In this document: positions 53,802-64,000 of the stretch, one piece after another | Position numbering within the stretch: the first letter of the stretch is position 1 | Layout of the letters: each line of letters begins with the position of its first letter | Assembly (NCBI RefSeq): GCF_902167145.1 | Contig: NC_050104.1 | Span: 3,658,001 to 3,722,000 of the forward strand | DNA length: 64,000 nt | Source of the DNA: Zea mays | Lineage: Eukaryota; Streptophyta; Magnoliopsida; Poales; Poaceae | Reading direction: 5' to 3' | The notes under the pieces: generated by a model | Seen by the model: only the letters and a program-made list of their open reading frames with translations | Databases searched by the model: none | Told to the model about the DNA's origin: nothing | Program-made: the position numbers and the translations under genes

Positions 53802-56800
53802 CTATTTGGGGTCGAGCTCGGAGCCGATCCGTATCTGCTTGGAGGCGTCGTTGCTGGGGTCGAGAGGGACGGACTTAACCGTCTCTGCTGGCTCGAAGTT
53901 GCCGGCGTGGCGCTTCACGTCTGGCGCCTCCTTGGAGAGGCTCTCCAGGTCGGCGAAGAGGGCCTCGGATTCGGCGAGGGCCTCGGCGTACTCCACGCAC
54001 TCCACGTCGCATTCGTACGAGTGTCGGTACGTGGGGCCGACGATGATGACCCCGTTGGGGCCCGACATCTTGAGCTTGAGGTAGGTGTAGTTGGGGACGA
54101 CCATGAACTTGGCGTAGCATGGCCTCCCCAGTACTGCGTGGTAGGTTCCTCGGAACCCGACCACCTCGAACGTGAGGGTTTCCCTTCGGAAGTTGGAGGG
54201 AGTCCCGAAGCAGACGGGCAGATCGAGTTGTCCAAGGGGTTGGACGCGTTTCCCGGGGATGATCCCGTGAAAAGGCGTCGCGCCTGTCTGGATCGAGGAC
54301 AGATCGATCTGCAGGAGCCCAAGGGTCTCGGCGTAGATGATGTTGAGGCCGCTGCCCCCGTCCATGAGGACCTTGGTGAGCCTGACGTTGCCGATGACGG
54401 GGTCGACAACGAGCGGATATTTCCCCAGGCTCGGCACGCAGTCGGGGTGGTCGCCCTGGTCGAAGGTGATGGGCTTGTCGGACCAGTCTAGGTAGACTGG
54501 CGCCGCCACCTTTACCGAGCAGACCTCCCGACGCTCTTGTTTGCGGTGCCGAGCCGAGGCGTTCGCCACTGGCCCACCGTAGATCATGAAGCAGTCGTGG
54601 ACCTCAGGGAACTCCTCTGCCTTGTGATCCTCCTTCTTGTCGTTATTGTGGGCCCTGTCACCCTCCGCAGGTGGCCCGGCCTTGTGAAAGTGGCGCCGAA
54701 GCATGACGCACTCCTCAAGGGTGTGCTTGACGGGCCCCTGATGATAGGGGCATGGCTCCTTGAGCATCTTGTCGAAGAGATTGGCGCCTCCAGGAGGTTT
54801 CCGAGGGTTCTTGTACTCAGCGGCGGCGACAAGGTCCGCGTCGGCGGCGTCGCGTTTCGCTTGCGACTTCTTCTTGCCCTTCTTCTTGGTGCCGCGCTGA
54901 GTGGACGCCTCGGGGACATCTTCCGGCTGGCGACCCTGGGGCTGCATGTCCTTCCGGAAAATGGCCTCAACCGCCTCCTGGCCAGAGGCGAACTTGGTGG
55001 CGATGTCCATCAGCTCGCTTGCCCTGGTGGGGGTCTTGCGACCCAGCTTGCTCACCAGGTCGCGGCATGTGGTGCCGGCGAGGAACGCGCCGATGACATC
55101 CAAGTCGGTGACGTTGGGCAGCTCGGTGCGCTGCTTCGAGAATCGCCGGATGTAGTCCCGAAGAGACTCTCCCGGCTGCTGGCGGCAGCTTCGGAGATCC
55201 TAGGAGTTCCCAGGGCGCACGTACGTGCCCTAGAAGTTGCCGGTGAAGGCTTGGACCAGGTCGTCCCAGTTGGAGATCTGCCCCGGAGGCAGATGCTCCA
55301 GCCAGGCTCGAGCGGTGTCGGAGAGGAACAGGGGAGGTTGCGGATGATGAGGTTGTCATCGTCCGTTCCACCCAGCTGGCAGGTCAGTCGGTAGTCCGCG
55401 AGCCACAGTTACGACCTTGTCTCCTCTGAGTACTTTGTGATGGTAGTCGGGGTTCGGAACCGGGTCGGGAACGACGCCCGTCGTATGGCCCGGCTGAAAG
55501 CCTGCAGACCGGGTGGTTCGGGTGAGGGACTCCGATCCTCCCCGCTGTCGTAGCGTCCCCCACGCCTGGGGTGGTAGCCTCGGTGCACCTTCTCATCGAG
55601 GTGAGCTCGACGGTTGCGGTGGTGGTGCTCGTTGCCGAGGCGACCCGGGGCCGCAGGCGCTGTGTTGCGCGTGCGCCCGGTGTGGACCGAGGCTTCCCAC
55701 ATAAATCGGGAAGTCGCGGCGCGATGCTCCGAGGGGTACCCCTGCCTTCGGGAGGTAGAGCTTTCGGCCCGTCGGACCGCGGCATCCTCCAGGAGATTCT
55801 TGAGCTCTCCCTGGATACGCCGCCCTTCGATGGTTGATGGTTCCGGCATCGCGCGGAGTAGTATTGCTGCTACAGCCAGGTTCTGGCCGACCCCACTGGA
55901 AGCCGGTGGCGGCCTTGCCCTGACGTCGTCGGCGATGCGGTGCTGGATGCCCTGGGGTAGATGACGCGCTTCTCCGGCCAGAGCTTGGTCTACCCATTCC
56001 TGCCCGATGTTCCGCCGAAACTGCTCAAGTGTTCCTGCTCCCTCGTCGAGCCTGGCCTGCATCTCGCGGATTTGCTCGAGCTGTGCGTCCTGACCCCCCG
56101 CAGGGACTGGGACCACAGCTAGCTCCCGAAGGATGTCAACGTGAGGCGCAGGCCTAGGGGGATCACCGTTTTCTGGTATACCAAGATGGTTGCCTTCGCC
56201 GGGACCCCCTAGATCGACGTGGAAACATTCACGACTTGGGCCGCAGTCCTCGTCGCCGAAGCTACGGCTACCATCGGAACAATCAGAGAGGCAGTAGTCG
56301 CATGCGGTCATGAAGTCCCGCATGGCACTGGGGTTACCGAGCCCGGAGAAATCCCAACAAAAGTCGGGCTCGTCATCTTCCTCGGAACCCGAGGGTCCGT
56401 AGGTCGAGACGGCCGTCAGTCTGTCCCAGGGCGACCACATATGGTACCCCGGAGGGTTGGTACATGCCTCCATGAAGGCTTCCACCGAAGCGAGGTCGCT
56501 TGGTGGGTCAAAGCTGAATCCGAAAGGTACGAGATGGGTATCGGTCGGTACCTCTTGGTCGACGGGCGGTGACGAAGTTGCGTCAGGGGCGGACTGCACC
56601 GTTGTCTCAGGTACGAGGGCGACGCCCAGCAAGTCCTTCGCGAGCGTGCTGGCGTCGTTCGTCTGCTTGGGGTTGGCATGTTGCGGGGAAACGGCGCTCG
56701 TCTTCGTCTCAGACGCAGGGTCGAAGCCCGACGTGTCCCCCGCTAGGGCGCCGGCATCGTCGACTTGCTCGACAGTCGACGAGGTGCCGCCTCCTGCTTG

Positions 56801-57049
56801 GCCATGGTTGCCCCGCCTCCTCCTCCGTCGGTGGGGGAGGTGACGGGACAAACTCGAACGTTGTTCTTCCGCAACGTGGGGAAGACGTCGTTGATTCCGC
56901 CGCCGGCGGGCGGGCTGACGGCCGCCATTGTTGTTGTCGCGCGGCGGAGGAAGGAGTACCATGTCGTAGCTGCCGTCGAGGGACATGAACTCAAGACTCT
57001 CGAAACGGAGCACCGTCCCGGGCTGGAAAGGTTGCTGGAGACTACCCAT
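53802..57049 (-). pseudogene. Gypsy gag and protease, frameshifted
   Basis: Gag starts near 57049 (MGSLQQPFQPG) and stays open to about 55409, including the Pro/Arg-rich N-terminus and the first part of the gag core. A phase change near 55350-55400 and a further break by 55103 interrupt the core. The frame 55103-53802 carries its end (RKTPTRASELMDIATKFASG), Lys-rich linkers, a YHQGPVKHTLEEC zinc-like motif and the protease with DGGSGLNI. It is closely related to 7485-10296, which is intact across the gag core. Confidence 0.87.
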
Positions 57050-57089
57050 CTGGAGCTTGACGGGAAGCTGTTCGTCAACACGCAGCAGG

Positions 57090-57109
57090 CCCCTACCTGG
57101 CGCACTAAC
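57090..57109 (-). other. Candidate primer-binding site
   Basis: The minus strand reads AGTTAGTGCGCCAGGTAGGG next to the LTR end, similar to the site at 10458-10477 but with changes in the GCGCGCC core. Confidence 0.55.
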
Positions 57110-58609
57110 TGTCGGCGTTTCGACCCCGGGGGGGTCCCTGGACCAACGAGTAAATTGTCGCCGCGTTTTCCAGCCCAGATGGGTCAGCGCGAGGCGGAGC
57201 ACGAAGGGGGAAGTAAACGGGCAAAAAGGGGGAAACCTGCAGCCTTCGTGTTGCCCTGCGCCCAGGTCGGGTGCGCTTGCAGTAGGGGGTTACAAGCGTT
57301 CGCGTGGGAGAGCCTTACGCGCCGGCCCGTTCTCCCGCGCGGCCAACCTTCTCGTACGAGAGCCCTGGACCTTCCTTTTATAGGTGTAAGGAGAGGGTCC
57401 AGGTGTACAATGGGGGGTGTAGTAGTGTGCTAACGTGTCTAGCAGAGAGGAGCTATAGCCCTAAGTACATGCCGTCGTGGCAGTCGGAGAGGTTTTGGCA
57501 CCCTGTTCATGTGATGTCGTGGCCGTCGGAGGAGAGCTGGAGCCCTGCGGAAGGACAACTGTCGGGGTTGTCGAGTCCTTGCTGACGTCTCCTTGCTTCC
57601 GTAAGGGGCTGAGAGCCGTCGTCATCATGGAGCACGCGGGGCGCCATCATTATTTGTCTACCGGGGCAAGCCAGATGGGACGCCGGTCTTGTTCCCCATA
57701 GCCTGAGCTAGCTAGGGGTAGGGTAATGATGGCCCCCCCTATGACATGGTCGGTCTGAGCCCTAGGTCGGGCGAGGCGGAGGCTCCTCCGAGGTCGAGGT
57801 CGAGTCCGAGCCCCGGGTCGGGCGAGGCGGAGACCGTCTTCCGAGGCCGAGGCTGTGTCCGAGCCCTAGGGTCGGGCGAGGCGGAGTTCGTCGTCCAGCG
57901 TCCAGGTTGAGCCCGAGCCCTGGGGTCGGGCAAGGCGGAGTTCGTCGTCTTCCGGAGCCGAGACTGAGTCAGAGCCCTGGGGTCGGGCGTGGCGGAGTTT
58001 GTCGTCTTCCGGAGGCGAGGCTGAGTCCGAGCCCTTTGGTCGGGCGAAGCGGAGTCCGTCGTCTTCTGAGTCGTGGTCGAGTCCGAGCCCTGGGGTCGGG
58101 CGAGGCGGAGCTTCCTATGGCACCCGAGGCTGGACTTAGCTGATGTCAGCCTTACTCTGTCGAGTAGCACAACAGTCGGGGCGACGCAGGCGGCGCTTTC
58201 TTCTTGTCAGGTCGGTCAGTGGAGCGGCGAAGTGACTGCGGTCACTTCGGCTCTGTTGACTGAAGAGCGCGCGTCAGGATAAGGTGTCAGGCGATCCTTG
58301 CATTAAATGCTCCTGCGATACGGTCGATTGGCGTGGCGATCTGGCCAAGGTTGCTTCTCTGCGAAGACTGGGCCTCAGGCGAGCTAAAGGTGTGTCCGTT
58401 GCTTGAGGGGGCCCTCGGGCGAGACGTGAATCCTCCGGGGTCGGCTGGCTTTGCCCGAGGCTGGGCTCGGGCGAGGCGAGATCGTGTCCCTCGAGTGGAC
58501 TGAGCTTTGACCTTAATTGCTCCCATCAGGCCTTTGCAGCTTTATGCTGATGAGGGTTACCAGCTGAGATTAGGAGTCTTGGGGGTACCCCTAATTATGG
58601 TCCCCGACA
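57110..58609 (-). repeat. 5' LTR of complete gypsy element
   Basis: 1500 bp. It reads TGTCGGGGACC from 58609 on the minus strand and ends CGCCGACA at 57110. Confidence 0.93.
57376..57382 (-). promoter_or_regulatory. Gypsy LTR TATA box
   Basis: The minus strand reads ACCTATAAAAGGAAGG at the position conserved in the LTR at 10778. Confidence 0.65.
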
Positions 58610-58614
58610 CCACT

Positions 58615-58981
58615 CTATCGGTATTATTTACCCTTCGCCATTGGTTCTCCCGGACGCGCTAGCTATTGGCAACCGGAGACATTTTTTACCGAGTCATAAA
58701 ATTGGCGCCAGTTTTTTCTTAACGAATAGTCGAATATAGATAGTTTAACAGAGTAGATCACATGTCTGAAAAAAATCACTGCACAAATATACAAATGTGC
58801 TGTGGGCCGGTGGCCTTGTAGTACAGTAGTACGTACTAGTACTGTACATGCTAGCGCGTGCGTGTATATGACGTATGCAAAACTCCAATATATCACGTTT
58901 GTTTGTCTATCCTACGCTGCCTCTTTTTTTTTTTTCTGAGGATGGGGAATAAATCCCACCATATAAGTCAAATACATTTTA
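58615..58981. other. Short unique stretch after the gypsy element
   Basis: Removing the gypsy element joins this to 46617-46653. It does not match the copia 5' LTR. No gene recognised. Confidence 0.5.
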
Positions 58982-61735
58982 GACGAGACTTGTGAACTAA
59001 TTCTCGCAACATTTTAGACGAGTTTTGTTTTTCTTTTGTCCATTTTTCTTTTGTCATGCTGCCATGTCGACGGGTCAAAAGTTATCCTAAGTTTTTTGCT
59101 CCAAACTGTTGAATCTGGAAAAAAAAAGACCGAAACTTTCCAGACACGATCAAATGGTCTAGAGCATGCCAGGGCAAAGCAAGTAGCATGGGCACAAGGC
59201 TAAGATTATTGTTCAGGCAAGCAAAGCAAAGCATGCACTGGAATCTGCTTTATACTAGGGGGGGGGGGGGGGGGGGGGGGGGTAACCCTCTTGGAGCTGG
59301 GAAGGCAAGAAAAGAGGAATCCCCAGCCGGCACCAAGAAGGGATGCAGTAGTCAACTGGCTTGTGTTGTGTGCTCCAGCTCCAATGCAGGCCGGCAACTT
59401 GTACACAGGGTACCAGCCTGGTCCTGAGCCCAACTTGGCTGTTGTTTTCAGGATAGCTTCCCTTCTAATTAGAGACATACGGTAGGTGATTGTTGAGTTT
59501 TTGATCCAAATTCTGAAAAAGACGACTAAATTAACGAGCGAAGCGGAGGTCCGTCGACGGAAGGTTTGGGTCGGAGCATATAGACGCCTGAAAGGTGGGG
59601 GAGGCTCCGTCTCCCGCGGTTCCCTACTTACCTTAGGGTTTTGTCTCTATAAGTACAATTGTAATCCACAGAAGATCGTTAATAGTGATATTGTTACTGG
59701 CTGGCGTCCATAATTTTTTTCCTTTCGCTTTGGAGGGGTTTTCTATATTAAATCTGTGTCTTCTATGTGTTTAATCTAATTTGTGTCGTATTGATTCATA
59801 GGAGTGATTGATTCATAACAGTGATGACTATGACCTGCTTACCTTGTGCAACAGGGTTAGAGCTAGCATACTAATAAGTTTATTAGTAACAGCAAAGAGA
59901 GTGAGAGTCGCAAGCTTGCGTGGCATAATTGGAGCTGGAAAGAGTATTCTGAAGAGCCGTTCTTGGAGCCGCATATCCCCTACCAGTACCAGGCCACCAG
60001 CAGGCAGGCGCTGCCCGCGTGCGTGAAATTTTCAGCAGTGACCTCACCGGCCGGCAAACGGCTGCTGGTGTCGATGTCATGGGGTGGATTGGATCCGGTC
60101 ACATGGCACCTATCATCCTACGTGACCAGAGAGAGAACTAGATAATTAATCTTTGATTTTCTAATGACGCATACACGCAATTGAGAAAGAGGATCGCTCG
60201 CTCTTCAATCAAATAGTAAACTGAACTATGCGTTGATGATATAGATGCCTACTAGTACTGCCCTGTCGTCTCGTCTCCCATCCCTCCTGTCCCGGCTACT
60301 CTAAATCTTTTAGTCAACACCAAACACAAACAGATTCTGCTTCTTAATTATCCCTTTGATGGCTCATAAAATACTGTCCTCTTGATCAAGCATGCATGAA
60401 CAAGCATCTCATCGTGCTGATATGGATCTTAGGCTGAACGACAATGAGCGGTGTTGGCGCCGATCCGGGCCAATCACTGCGATGAGAGCCGGTGGTGGTG
60501 CTCTATGTGGAAGCGCGGCCAGGAGCCGGACCGTCCGCGACCTGGAGCAGAGGCTAGGGTTCTGCCTACCGAGCCGAACGGTCTGCGCCTTGTGGTCAGG
60601 TTGACGAGACTTGTGAACCAATTCTCGCAAGATTTTAGACGAGTTTTGTTTTTCTTTTGTCCATTTTTCATTTGTCATGCTGCCATGCCATGTCGACGGA
60701 TCAAAAGTTATCCTAAGTTTTTTGCTCCAAACTGTTGAATCTGGAAAAAAAAAGACCGAAACTTTCCAGACACGATCAAATGGTCTAGAGCATGCCAGGG
60801 CAAAGCAAGTAGCATGGGCACAAGGCTAAGATTATTGTTCAGGCAAGTAAGCAGAGCAAAGCAGAGCAAGCAATCTTCTCGCCCAACTTGGCTGTTGTTT
60901 TCATGATAGCTTCCCTTCTAATTAGAGACATACGGTGATGACTATGACCTGCTTATTACCTGGTGCAGCAGGGTTAGAGCTAGCCTACTAATAAGTTTAT
61001 TAGTAACAGCAAAGAGAGTGGCAGTCGCAGGCTTGCGTGGCATAATTGAAGCTGGAAAGAGTATTCTGAAGAGCCGTTCTTGGAGCCGCATATCCCCTAC
61101 CAGAGTACCAGGCCACCAGCAGGCAGGCGCTGCCCGCGTGCGTGAATTTTTCAGCAGTGACCTCACCGGCCGGCGAACGGCTGCTGGAGTCGATGTCATG
61201 GGGTGGATTGGATCCGGTCACATGGCACCTATCATCCTACGTGACCAGAGAGAGAGAACTAGAGAATTAATCTTTGATTTTCTAATGACGGATACATGCA
61301 ATTGAGAAAGAGGATCGCTCTCTCTCTCTTCAATCAAATAGTAAACTGAACTATGCGTTGATGATATAGATGCCTACTAGTACTGCCCTGTCGTCTCCCA
61401 TCCCTCCTGTCCCGGCTACTCTAAATCTTTTAGTCAACACCAAACACAAACAGATTCTGCTTCTTAATTATCCCTTAATTTGATGGCTCATAAAATACTG
61501 TCCTCTTGATCAAGCATGCATGAACAAGCATCTCATCGTGCCGATATGGATCTTAGGCTGAACGACAATGAGCGGTGTTGGCGCCGATCCGGGCGCCAAT
61601 CACTGCGACGAGAGCCGGTGGCGGTGCTCTATGTGGAAGCGCGGCCAGGGGCCGGACCATCCGTGACCTGGAGCAGAGGCTAGGGTTCCTGCCTACCGAG
61701 CCGGACGGTCTATGCACAGTGGACCAAGGTTATCT
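58982..61735. repeat. Tandem segmental duplication (58982-60602 and 60603-61735)
   Basis: The two units align over nearly their full length at high identity. The first has two blocks that the second lacks: about 59235-59425 with the poly-G tract, and about 59482-59819. They contain GC-rich stretches (59920-60110 and 60405-60600 with their copies) that may be gene fragments, but I recognised no family. Confidence 0.9.
59258..59282 (+). repeat. Uninterrupted run of 25 G
   Basis: Read directly. It could form a G-quadruplex. Its exact length may be unreliable. Confidence 0.85.
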
Positions 61736-61879
61736 CGTGCATATGCATCCCGGGTTCGTCAGTGGGCTTAGCGATGGCTTCCCCAAGATCGCAGGGTCGA
61801 GGGCTACACGGGGTATGTGGGCACATCAGCTCCAGTATCCGTTTAATGCATGTTGTATTGAACTTCTTTTCAAAACTGT

Positions 61880-62060
61880 GGAGATCTTCAAGGTCGTCGC
61901 CTTCACTGCAGGGCTACAAGAGTATGCCTCCCTTGTGCTCGACCGCTTAGATCCATACGGGGAGGTGTTCGTGCACCGCCTCTACCATGGTGCTTGCACG
62001 ACGCCGGTGACGGGTGGCTCCTAAAGGATCTGGCCACCACCAGCCGGGCGTTGTATTAGT
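61880..62060 (+). pseudogene. FCP1/SCP-like phosphatase fragment
   Basis: The translation contains VVAFTAGLQEYASLVLDRLDPYGEVF and HRLYHGAC, the middle of the FCP1-homology (NLI-interacting factor/TIM50-like) phosphatase domain. A one-base shift near 62020 leads to KDLATTSRAL. The upstream catalytic DxDxT motif and the downstream DD motif are absent. Sequence just before 61880 shows no match. It is a non-functional, probably captured piece. Confidence 0.75.
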
Positions 62061-62261
62061 TTGTTTTTGTTATTTTTCCTCTGTTCTCATCCTTATGCTT
62101 TTTTGGGAGACATCAGTTAAGTTTATTATCTTGAATAGATAGTTCTGTTAACTATGATTTAACTTATGTCCCATTTAAATTTTAGTTAGGTTCTAAGATC
62201 TCAAATTACATATGTGCAATGCTTTTATTTGAATATGCATATGTATAATTCAAGAAAAGTG

Positions 62262-62511
62262 TTGCTAGATTCGCCAACGCGATTCAAGATTGGTCGTAGA
62301 TATAGGTTGGCTGGCTCATGAATTTGAGAGTATAGGCGGGCTCTTTTGCAAACTATGCAATAAGAAGTACATGCTGGCTCATGAATTTGAGAGTCACTTG
62401 AGCTCATATGACCACAATCATTGGAAGCTAATCTATTTTGTGTACCCTTTTGACTTCCCTAATGCATTTCGTTGGTATTTTTTAATATATGTTCATCTAC
62501 ATGGTTCTGAT
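62262..62511 (+). pseudogene. Zinc-finger/G-patch gene fragment, copy 1
   Basis: The exon encodes GGLFCKLCNKKYMLAHEF and ESHLSSYDHNHWK, a C2H2-like finger seen in G-patch RNA-binding proteins. The base after the exon end reads CT instead of the GT donor. It stops matching copy 2 at 62511, where gypsy-like sequence begins. Confidence 0.7.
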
Positions 62512-63355
62512 CTCCGATGTGGCCCGAGGAAATCCTCGAAACGCCGAACTCCACCGTGTGGCCCGGCTGTAACTCCACCGCCGCCAAATCGCTCAAGGTA
62601 TCTTCGGACGACGAATTGGCCGGCCGGCGGGCGAGCGGTTTCAAAAGCTTAGGGTTTTCCGGCGCACGCAAAGGTAAGAGTCAGCTCGAGCCACGCCGCC
62701 CCTTTTATACACACGGCACGGCGCTTCGGGAAACCCGCAGTCCAACAGTGTCACGTCCATCAAAGGTCACCTCAAAAACCCCCGCGGGACCACTTCGAGC
62801 GAGGGCAGCGTCTCCACCATCTAGCGACGTCTTCGGCACCAGATGACTCAGTCGAACTGGTCCCTCGGAGGGCAAATGTTGGGGCGAAGGCGAAGACGCT
62901 ACCCTTCGTGCGAAGCCTTCGTCGCCTCGCTACACCAACGGAGGCGAGATGATCGGCACGGTTGCCCTTCGTCCTCACCATTGCAAGACGAAGGCCAGAC
63001 TCCGACGAAGTCTGCTAGTCCCGCGTCCTCATCTCGCCCGGAGGCCCACGTGGAATTCGGCCCACTGTAACGGGCCCCGCGTGGACAAGCATGTTACAGG
63101 CCTCATCTGTAATAGCTTTTCTGTAATGACGGTCTGTAACCCCCCTTTATGGGAATATTCTGGGGATAGTCCGGGTACATGAGGGCATAAACGTCCTTGC
63201 CTTGGGACATTGGACACTCGGGTATCTATAAATACCCTCGTACAGTGCCCTTGAGAGGCCAGATTAACAGAGCAATTGTCATCCCACGTCAAACTTTGCT
63301 TGCACTCTTTTCGCTTCCCCGTTGGATCCACTTGCCCAGGAGAGCAAGTTCCAAC
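62512..63355 (+). mobile_element. 3' end of a gypsy-like element with LTR 62878-63355
   Basis: A 478-bp LTR-like unit begins TGTTGGGGCG and ends GTTCCAACA, with TCTATAAATA at 63225-63234. The 366 bp before it contain a minus-strand TATA (62701-62710) and a minus-strand frame (62671 down, with HTVEFGVSRISSG), suggesting the antisense unit of a TAT-type element. No 5-bp target duplication is visible; direct copies of the zinc-finger fragment flank it instead. Confidence 0.5.
62701..62710 (-). promoter_or_regulatory. Possible antisense TATA box
   Basis: The minus strand reads GTATAAAAGG about 30 bp upstream of a minus-strand open frame starting at 62671. Confidence 0.4.
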
Positions 63356-63740
63356 ACTAGATTGGCCAACGCGATTCAAGATTGGTCGTAGATATAGGTT
63401 GGCTGGCTCATGAATTTGAGAGTATAGGCGGGCTCTTTTGCAAACTCTGCAATAAGAAGTACATGCTGGCTCATGAATTTGAGAGTCACTTGAGCTCATA
63501 TGACCACAATCATTGGAAGCTAATCTATTTTGTGTACCCTTTTGACTTCCCTAATGCATTTCGTTGGTATTTTTTAATATATGTTCATCTACATGGTTCT
63601 GCATATGTTGCAGAGGTTTAAAGAAATGAGAGAAATGCAGTGCAGCGGTGGTTGTCGAGATGACAGATAGAAACGTGAACAACAACAAGAAGAGGAGCTG
63701 ACAAAATTTGCTCAACTGTATTCACAATGCACCTGCACCT
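63352..63740 (+). pseudogene. Zinc-finger/G-patch gene fragment, copy 2
   Basis: It repeats 62271-62511 almost exactly, including the lost GT donor at 63520, then continues through the intron to an acceptor (TTGCAG at 63608-63613) and a second exon with RFKEMREMQ, a broken Arg/Gln/Glu-rich stretch and KFAQL. The parent protein is probably a plant G-patch RNA-processing factor. Stops and the lost donor make it inactive. Confidence 0.72.
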
Positions 63741-63969
63741 GTGGTCACAGTTCTTAGTGAAATGTATCGTCAAGCAGATATTGGTGCCATTGTGTTATTA
63801 TTGGGTAGAATTGGTTATTAACATATGGATGTTCTTCATCTTTTGTAAATGATAATATACATGTTATATGGTTATTACACAGTTTACTGATTATGTTTTA
63901 GAAGCAGCCTGATTTTGATTAACAACACAACACATAGTCATACATGTTATTGTTGCACTATTTTTTCCG

Positions 63970-63994
63970 TTGCAACGCATATGTATTTATCTAG
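63970..63994 (+). mobile_element. Probable Helitron 3' terminus
   Basis: CGTTGCAACGCATATG is followed by CTAG at 63991-63994 and then T. This resembles the GTTGCAACGCAC...CTAG/T ends of maize Helitrons. The usual hairpin is not clear. The preceding gene fragments suit a gene-capturing Helitron. Confidence 0.5.
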
Positions 63995-64000
63995 TTACAT

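Larger units (their letters stand above)
46654..58609 (-). mobile_element. Complete Ty3/gypsy element (Huck/flip-like, TAT lineage) with antisense ORF
   Basis: Both LTRs (46654-48143 and 57110-58609), the primer site, gag, protease, RT, RNase H, integrase and an antisense ORF are present, flanked by the exact 5-bp duplication CCACT (46649-46653 and 58610-58614). The element is 11,956 bp. The LTRs differ by a few percent by eye. Many nonsense codons show that it is not autonomous now. Confidence 0.94.

Noticed and set aside
59742..59755. TCTATATTAAATCT as a Helitron 5' end
   Set aside because: Misses the consensus at one position and lies inside a block missing from the other duplication unit, so it is not a credible start for the 63994 terminus.

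Overview
The window looks like nuclear DNA of maize or a close relative. The basis is recognition only: long-LTR Ty1/copia elements of the Sirevirus type (Ji/Opie-like), high-copy Ty3/gypsy elements of the Huck/flip and Tekay type, maize-style hAT and MITE insertions, and plant genes with high-GC coding regions. No database search was run.

Layout. 1-19492 is a retroelement nest. A young copia element (1-7484, its 5' end beyond the window) sits in a minus-strand Huck-like gypsy element (7485-12215). That element sits in the reverse-transcriptase region of a minus-strand Tekay-like gypsy element (12216-19492), whose long LTR also holds a Tourist-like MITE (17580-17669) and a 1-kb hAT element with a spliced gene fragment (17834-18837). 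19493-27200 is a low-copy island: one intact intronless matrix metalloproteinase gene (20768-21880, minus), then an inverted duplication of a PPR gene fragment around a fragment of a plastid MEP-pathway gene (IspF). 27200-36261 is dominated by DNA transposons: a solo Sirevirus LTR with a 5-bp target duplication, a FAR1-type Mutator-like element with a 9-bp target duplication, and a cytochrome P450 pseudogene cut by two hAT elements and followed by two more, one nested in the other. 37103-38629 (minus) is an intact U-box/ARM-repeat E3 ligase gene. 39392-46616 is an older copia element with many stop codons. 46654-58609 is a complete minus-strand Huck-like gypsy element with both LTRs, a CCACT target duplication and an antisense reading frame near its 3' LTR. 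58615-64000 is a mosaic of a 1.1-1.6 kb tandem duplication, fragments of an FCP1-type phosphatase and a zinc-finger/G-patch gene, a gypsy 3' end, and a probable Helitron 3' terminus at 63994.

Only two host genes look functional: the metalloproteinase (secreted or GPI-anchored) and the U-box ligase. Nothing suggests they act together. The other host-derived pieces (PPR, IspF, P450, FCP1-like, G-patch) are truncated or broken and look captured, duplicated or decaying. Target-site duplications were read directly from the sequence and fix many element borders to the base; family names rest on recognition and are less certain.
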